DNA of 64,000 bases from Scilla litardierei (Eukaryota; Streptophyta; Magnoliopsida; Asparagales; Asparagaceae), in contig CM061141.1 of NCBI GenBank assembly GCA_030789695.1, positions 276,031,871-276,095,870 of the forward strand, read 5' to 3'. The translations under genes were made by a program, and so were the position numbers. Position 1 is the first letter of the stretch, and every line of letters begins with the position of its first letter. Shown here piece by piece: positions 58,903-64,000 of this stretch. The notes under the pieces are model-generated. The model was not told the DNA's origin, made no database searches, and saw only the letters and a list, made by a program, of their open reading frames with translations.

Positions 58903-60933
58903 ATGCCATGTTCATGCATGTAAAGTTTTCATCTTTGTTGCTTCTTAAATTCCTACAGTCTGATAACAACTTCCATCCTTCATATCTGCTGCTGTGGGTT
59001 GAATTGAATTCTGTAAAAATTATATTTGCGTAGCTCTTTAAATTCTACCCCATATTCATATATAATATGCCATATGTTCTGTTCATTAATTAAGAGTAAA
59101 AATTCCATCTTTACAACATGTCTGAATTTCATTCAGTCTGGACACAGTTTGGTAAAACCGGAATCAGTCCATGCACACTCCATGGAAATTAGTGTTCTTG
59201 GTCTCATTGTAAAGAGAACAACCTGCTCTACAACTTTTCCCTTGGTCATATTTTCGAGATTCTAACTGCAACACGTCTTAAAATAGCAATTGTTACAGCC
59301 TTCAGAATCTGTCTGAAAAACAGATTCGACAGGTCTCACCAAACAAAGCACCATAAATCACGCACGAAATATTATTTTCTGAAATCTGATCAGTGTATGT
59401 AAAACTGTCATATCTACAACTTGTGAGTTTTTTGAGATTCAAACTCCATTGCTTGATAACAGCCTCTGTTATGACTCTTCATGGCTTCATGTCAGTCTAG
59501 ATGAGCTATGCCCCAGTTTGGATGACCTATGACCTAGTCTGGATGACCTACGACGTAGTCTGATTGATCTACGACCCAGTCGGATCGATCTATAACCCAA
59601 TCTGATTGACCTATGACACAGTTGGGATGACCTTATGACACAGTCTGGAAGACCTACGACCCAGTCTGATTGATAGACGACCCAGTCTGGATGACATATG
59701 ACCCAGTCTGGATGACACGATGTTAGAATAGTCTCTGTATGCCATGTCATATGCTATGTTTGTGTTCCTTTAAACTATACATGGATTCTAACCCATGCAT
59801 GGATTCTACATCATGATCCTGTTATTTACTTACGCCTTTGATATTTGAGACACTACTCGTAATGTAAGCATGTTATTTTTCTATGTAAATTTTCATACGA
59901 AATTGGAAATGGAAAGAAAGTGAATGGAAATGATGAGATGTGTTTAGTTATTAATCTGAATTCCTCTCTTAAAGCTTAATGATGTTGTTGGTTATGATAT
60001 ATGGATGTGGAAAGAGAATGCACAAGGAAATGCATGTCTTAAGAATGTTGTGAAATGTGGAAAGAAGGTGAATGGAAAGAAAGTGATATGGTCATGCCGA
60101 CATAATGTTTCTTTCACATTGATGCATGTATGTTTTATAATTAAATGAATGACTATGTCCTCTTAAAGTAGGGTGACATGGTGATTAGGGTACAATAAGT
60201 TATGGGGAAAACATGAGTGGCTGGACAGTTGTGGTGATTGGTGGCCCTCATGTTCTTGCCCGAGTGGCATGGAGTGACAGAACTGAGGTGAATTGATGAA
60301 GCATGGAAGGGGAAATAAGGGGAAAACATGGATCCTTTAGTAAGAGCGTGTTTCGGGGAGTTTGCATGTTCCACCCTAACTGGGGGCGAGGTCCAGTCCC
60401 AAGATGGTCTACCCACTATTTAGGGTCCAAATCACTACTTGATAACTCTCATTACTTTTGTAGTACTTAGTTAATTCCATTTATGTAGTTTGATGCTTGT
60501 GTCATTTTAATTATGAGTGACTTTCTTATGGCTGGTAGTGTTATTTTGTTTACTTATGGTAGCCCTCCTACTTGATGTTCATGTTGCACACTTTTATTTA
60601 TGCCATGTCAAGTTCTTTTAATATATTCCCTTGTAGCACTTGCACTTCATTATGACATACATCGATATGTAAAGTAGTTGCATTTAGGGAATGACATACT
60701 AGTTGGAGTTGGGATTTCCTACTGGGTCACACGTTGACAAGCCCCACCATTGACTTTTCAGGTATTCAGGTGTTGGTGTTGGTGAAAAGCTGGGCTTGTG
60801 GAGTGTAGGATTAGGTGGTGAGAGGAGAGGTGAGGGATATTGTACTCTTGGGTTCTTTTCGGGAATGAGCTGTTTCGTTGTATGGATGTATAAGATATTG
60901 ATTTATGATAACAGTGTTTCTTTGGTTTATTAG
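58903..60933 (+). repeat. Element F 3' LTR, second part
   Basis: Resumes from 'ctattatgccatgttcatgcatg' and matches 2500-3276 and then 5561-6760, lacking the 2.3-kb block. Contains the 11-copy 21-bp array (59492-59717). Cut by element G near 60933; the last 190 bp or so is not in the window. Confidence 0.85.
59492..59717. repeat. 21-bp tandem array in F 3' LTR, 11 copies
   Basis: Same unit as 3096-3238 but four copies longer and more diverged. Confidence 0.85.
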
Positions 60934-61345
60934 TGTAGGATCCTGTCCAAAACAGAGTTAGGATCGATAATATGAAGTTTAGACTTACGCTTGCGTACGC
61001 TGCACGATAGTCTACGAACTTCGCCTTCGGATTCGCCACGACGGATCGAGTCTACTCACGAACGGAGTAAGGCTACTAAATCCACAATCTAAATCTCTAC
61101 TTTAGATTAAGAACTTGGATAGAGGGAGAGGAAATATTTCTGCAGAGCTTCGCTAGGATGAAGATGCATGCATGAATTTCATGCAAAAAGTGTAAGGAAA
61201 ATGGCTACCCTTGGGTCTTATTTATAGCCCCCAAGGTAGTTATTTTAGGGTAAGTTGTTCCTTTGGAACAACTTAATTAAGGTGTACCATGATACATGGC
61301 ACATTATAAGCTTAAGTTGTACCATATGCATGGTACAACATAAGC
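60934..61345 (-). repeat. Element G 3' LTR (approximate)
   Basis: Left edge at the break in similarity to F. The right edge is placed near the CA of ggtacaaca (61340), some 12-15 bp before the purine tract complement. It holds two inverted pairs around 'taagcttaag'. The partner LTR is not available for comparison. Confidence 0.55.
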
Positions 61346-61359
61346 TTAAGATATTCCCC

Positions 61360-62599
61360 CTTTATTAGCCATATGTCGCATGCACTTATGCATATATAAT
61401 GCGACTTTCCCACTCATCCAGAGATCCTCTCCGCAAGGGAACAGATTCCCTTTGCACACGACTTCGTGTACGCGACGTTCGAGGTCCGTATTTCCTCGTA
61501 CATCCCCCACAAGGGTGTACAAACGTCTTCCATATCCAACATCTCCCACTCACACTTGAGGGGATTGTAAGAGAACGTCTTTCTCTTAGTTCTTTCATCT
61601 ATCATACCGAGAAATAGACCGTGCGACCGTCATGCGCGTAGAGTCTGTTGTTGTGCACTTGTTAGAGATACACAACGACCTCGAAGGTGCAAAGTTGAGT
61701 AGTTCAATGCATGCTTTACCCTAGATTATTTCTTCGCATTTCTTGTACTTTATATTCAACAATTGAATCTCATCTGGATTACAATTGGCTGGCCAGCTTT
61801 GAATCACTAAAGTCCAAATGCGAATATGAAATCAATCTTCCTCTTCTTGCGAACCTTCTGATCTTGACTTGATTCGCTTTTCTAACGTGCTCCGCCGAGC
61901 CGAATTACCATAGCCCATTAGTAACACGCTAAGATAGCGATCATCTCGTCAAATCTAAAGGAACCAATTGGAGTCCTTGAGGGTAAGAGTTAAGACCCGT
62001 ATGGCCTTTGAGTCTCACATAATAGCAAACACTATTGCTACTAACTCAGTGGTCGTAATGCATACGTGGTATGAACACGTATTACAACATCACTCCTTTC
62101 CCAGGGAGAGTATGTCTTAATGATGTTGTACGGATGAAAAGATCAGACACCACAGTGCCTATCTTTTTGAGTCCCTTTACTACTCGTGAAATATTCACGG
62201 ACTCTCATCCTGCATAAGACAGATAGGATTTAAAAATCCTACGAGATCTCTTTCAAATATCCTTGTGATACAGATCTCAGATCTTTTGTAAGCATCCATA
62301 TGATGCAGATCTTTCATTCGACTATCTTGTTTAAGTCATGACTCTAAATCATTCGTCTAATGATTTTGACTTTAAACTAGTCTCATCTCTATCTTATCCA
62401 TCTGATAAGATAAGGCGGTTGCACATGTGAGAGAGCCAACCTTTATCTGTCCGACATACACACAATTCAGCTGAGATTTCAAAAATGTACACAAACATTT
62501 CTTAAGAAATTCATATGCAATGTTTGAAAAAGAACTTATTCTTTTATTAAATTTGATCTTTCTTAGACATGGGAATATATATTGGTACAACTCAGCTCA
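61360..62599 (-). other. Element G 3' untranslated interior; no gene
   Basis: Lies between pol and the purine tract on the minus strand. Only short ORFs without domains. Confidence 0.6.
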
Positions 62600-63958
62600 T
62601 ACGCAATCCTTGGGATGATAAGTGTTTATAAAACACATTTCTGGGGATCGCTTTCGTAAGCTGATCCTCTATCATCTCATGCGTAGATATGTACCTTATG
62701 TCTACCTTCTTGGTTTTATCATAGTCTTTTGCAAATCTGCAGTTCCTTTAAGATACTGCATTATCCTCTTAACCGCTTTCCAGTGTTCTTGCCCTGGGTT
62801 GGATTGGTAACAGCTTACCATTTCCAACGGCAAAACAGATGTCCGGTCTCGTACACACCATAGCGTACATAAGACTATCAACTGCACTGGAATATGGAAC
62901 TTTTTCCATAATTTCCTTTTCCTTTTGGTTCTTTGGACACGATTCCAGATATAAATTATCGCATATGCTTATATGAATATCAATGGACTTGCAGTCCTGC
63001 ATATTAAATCGTTCTAGAACCTTCTTTATATAAGTCTCCTGTGAAAGAGAAAGAAGTTTCTTCGAACGATTCCTTGAAATCTTAACTCCAAGGATATATG
63101 CGGCTTTTCTTATGCCTTTCATCTCAAATACTGATGAAAGCCAAGCCTTGATACTCATCACAAATCCCTTGTCATTTCTGGCTATTAAAATGTCATCTAC
63201 ATATAGAGACATGATAATATACTTGCTTTTAATCCTCTTGATATATACTCAGTTATCTTCATCAAGCATGAAAAAATCCATTTGATAAGACAACTTCTTG
63301 AAATCGTATATACCATTGCCTCGAGGATTATTTAAGACCATATATGGACTTACGAAGTTTACAAACCTTATGTTCGTTTCCTTCTTTTACAAACCCCGTT
63401 GGTTGTTCCATATAGATCTCCTCGTCCAATTCTCCATTGAGAAAGGCAGTCTTTACATCCATCTGATGTAATTCGAGGTATAAGAAAGCTACCATTGCCA
63501 GAATTATGCGAATCAAGGTAAAACGCACAACAGGTGAGAAGTTTTCTTTTATCCCTTCCTGTTGCGTAAAACCTTTCGCGACAAGGCGAGCTTTATATCT
63601 ATCTATAGAGCCATCAGCCTTATGCTTGATCTTGAGAACCCATTTGTTCCCAATTGCTCTATGTCCTCTGGGTGAGTTAACTAAGTCCCAGACTTGGTTA
63701 ATTTTTATGGATTTCAATTCCTCCTTCATCGCTTCCATCCATTTGTCTTTTGCAGGGCATAATGCGGCATATTTGAGATTCTTCAAGTCCTTGTTGACTC
63801 GAATTAAGATCAATTCTAATATCACTCCCACTTGAAATGTTGTTAGAATTGCTCCCACTTGGATCATTATTCCCGTATGGAATAGGATAATCGTCATTCG
63901 TATAATCCATTGGTGAAGGTTGAAAAGAATTTTCGTTTTCACCAAGAATTTCTCCCAC
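62600..63958 (-). pseudogene. pol: Element G pol fragment: RT, with RNase H core deleted
   Basis: Minus strand. RT motifs: NKWVLKIKHKADGSIDRYKARLVAKGF, split here as 'KHKADGS' and 'RLVAKGFTQQEG', then HQMDVKTAFLNGELDEE and YGLK followed by TAA near 63328, catalytic LYVDDILIA (about 63195), then VPYSSAVDSLMYAM and RPDICFAVG. Frame changes occur near 63840, between 63328 and 63212, and near 62800. After 'YLKGTADLQK' (about 62720) the sequence jumps to 'VDIRYISTHEMIEDQLTKA', the tail that normally ends RNase H, so the catalytic RNase H core is missing. Clearly copia and clearly non-functional. Confidence 0.85.
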
Positions 63959-64000
63959 TCGAATGAGGTAATCCCTTTTTTTTGATCATAAATCTCAAAA

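Larger units (their letters stand above)
1598..60933 (+). mobile_element. Element F: non-autonomous gypsy-like LTR retrotransposon (outermost host of the nest)
   Basis: Direct repeats starting TGTAATGACCC at 1598 and 8213 define the LTRs; the second copy is interrupted at 9118 by element A, resumes at 58903 and is cut again at about 60933 by element G. The interior (6946-8212) has no ORF with a retroviral domain. The boundary before the 3' LTR (8176-8212) matches the same place in C and D, which ties F to the chromovirus lineage. The two LTRs differ visibly by many substitutions, by tandem repeat number and by a 2.3-kb block, so F is the oldest element here. It is best described as a large retrotransposon derivative (LARD). 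Confidence 0.8.
60934..64000 (-). mobile_element. Element G: degraded copia retrotransposon, minus strand, runs off the window
   Basis: A sequence starting TGTAGGATCCTG interrupts F's LTR; the terminal repeat extends to about 61340-61355 and is followed by ccccctttatt, the reverse complement of a polypurine tract. The pol fragment is at 62600-63958. It carries no palindromic array. The other LTR and gag lie outside the window. Confidence 0.8.

Noticed and set aside
1..64000. Host protein-coding genes, tRNA or rRNA genes
   Set aside because: Every ORF with a recognisable domain belongs to a retrotransposon; no RNA gene signature was seen.

Overview
This 64-kb window is plant nuclear DNA made almost entirely of nested LTR retrotransposons. 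I see no intact host gene, rRNA, tRNA or CRISPR array. The lineage is a flowering plant with a repeat-rich genome: Ty1-copia elements of Sirevirus type (iMet primer sites, extended coiled-coil gag, downstream ORF3, clustered polypurine-like motifs) and Ty3-gypsy chromoviruses of Del/Tekay type (GPY/F motif and chromodomain-like end to integrase). The species cannot be named from the sequence.

Layout, outermost to innermost. Element F (1598-60933, gypsy-like, no coding capacity) is split in its 3' LTR by element A (9119-58897, minus strand, Sirevirus gag but no pol). A's LTR is split by element B (10676-28715, plus strand, gag-only Sirevirus; 5-bp TSD taaca). B's 5' LTR is split by element C (11090-20004, non-coding gypsy; TSD tagaa), and B's interior holds a truncated gypsy LTR (24277-26578). 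A's interior is split by element D (30418-52552, plus strand, chromovirus with gag-PR-RT-RH-IN), and D's 5' LTR is split by element E (32611-45138, minus strand, pol-bearing Sirevirus; TSD gaact). Element G (60934 to the window end, minus strand, another copia) cuts F's 3' LTR. Positions 1-1597 are the flank into which F inserted. A 2.3-kb LTR-like block (3277-5560) sits in F's 5' LTR.

The striking signal is a palindromic cassette found in twelve clusters, in LTRs of both copia elements (A, B, E) and gypsy elements (C, D, truncated LTR). Each cassette is 76 bp with fixed architecture: 10-bp half-site, 14 nt, inverted half-site, 8 nt, half-site, 14 nt, inverted half-site (TTAGTCGGTC / GACCGACTAR). 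It repeats 3-5 times at a period of about 112-115 bp, and in the LTRs it lies just upstream of a TATA box. Spacers and about 100 bp of upstream flank are also similar between copia and gypsy copies, which points to one portable U3 module passed between retrotransposon superfamilies. A further cluster lies inside E directly upstream of its extra ORF. Each half-site contains ACCGAC, the core of the plant DRE/CRT (DREB/CBF) element.

How the parts may work together: D and E carry the enzymatic domains, both damaged mostly by nonsense changes. A and B are gag-only and share the same pol-replacing spacer, so they look like an established non-autonomous lineage mobilised in trans by E-like elements. 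C and F are non-coding relatives of D. Other points are two GT-AG introns that keep frame in D's pol, conserved candidate introns in LTR leaders, and a conserved short non-coding motif near the 3' end of all three Sireviruses.
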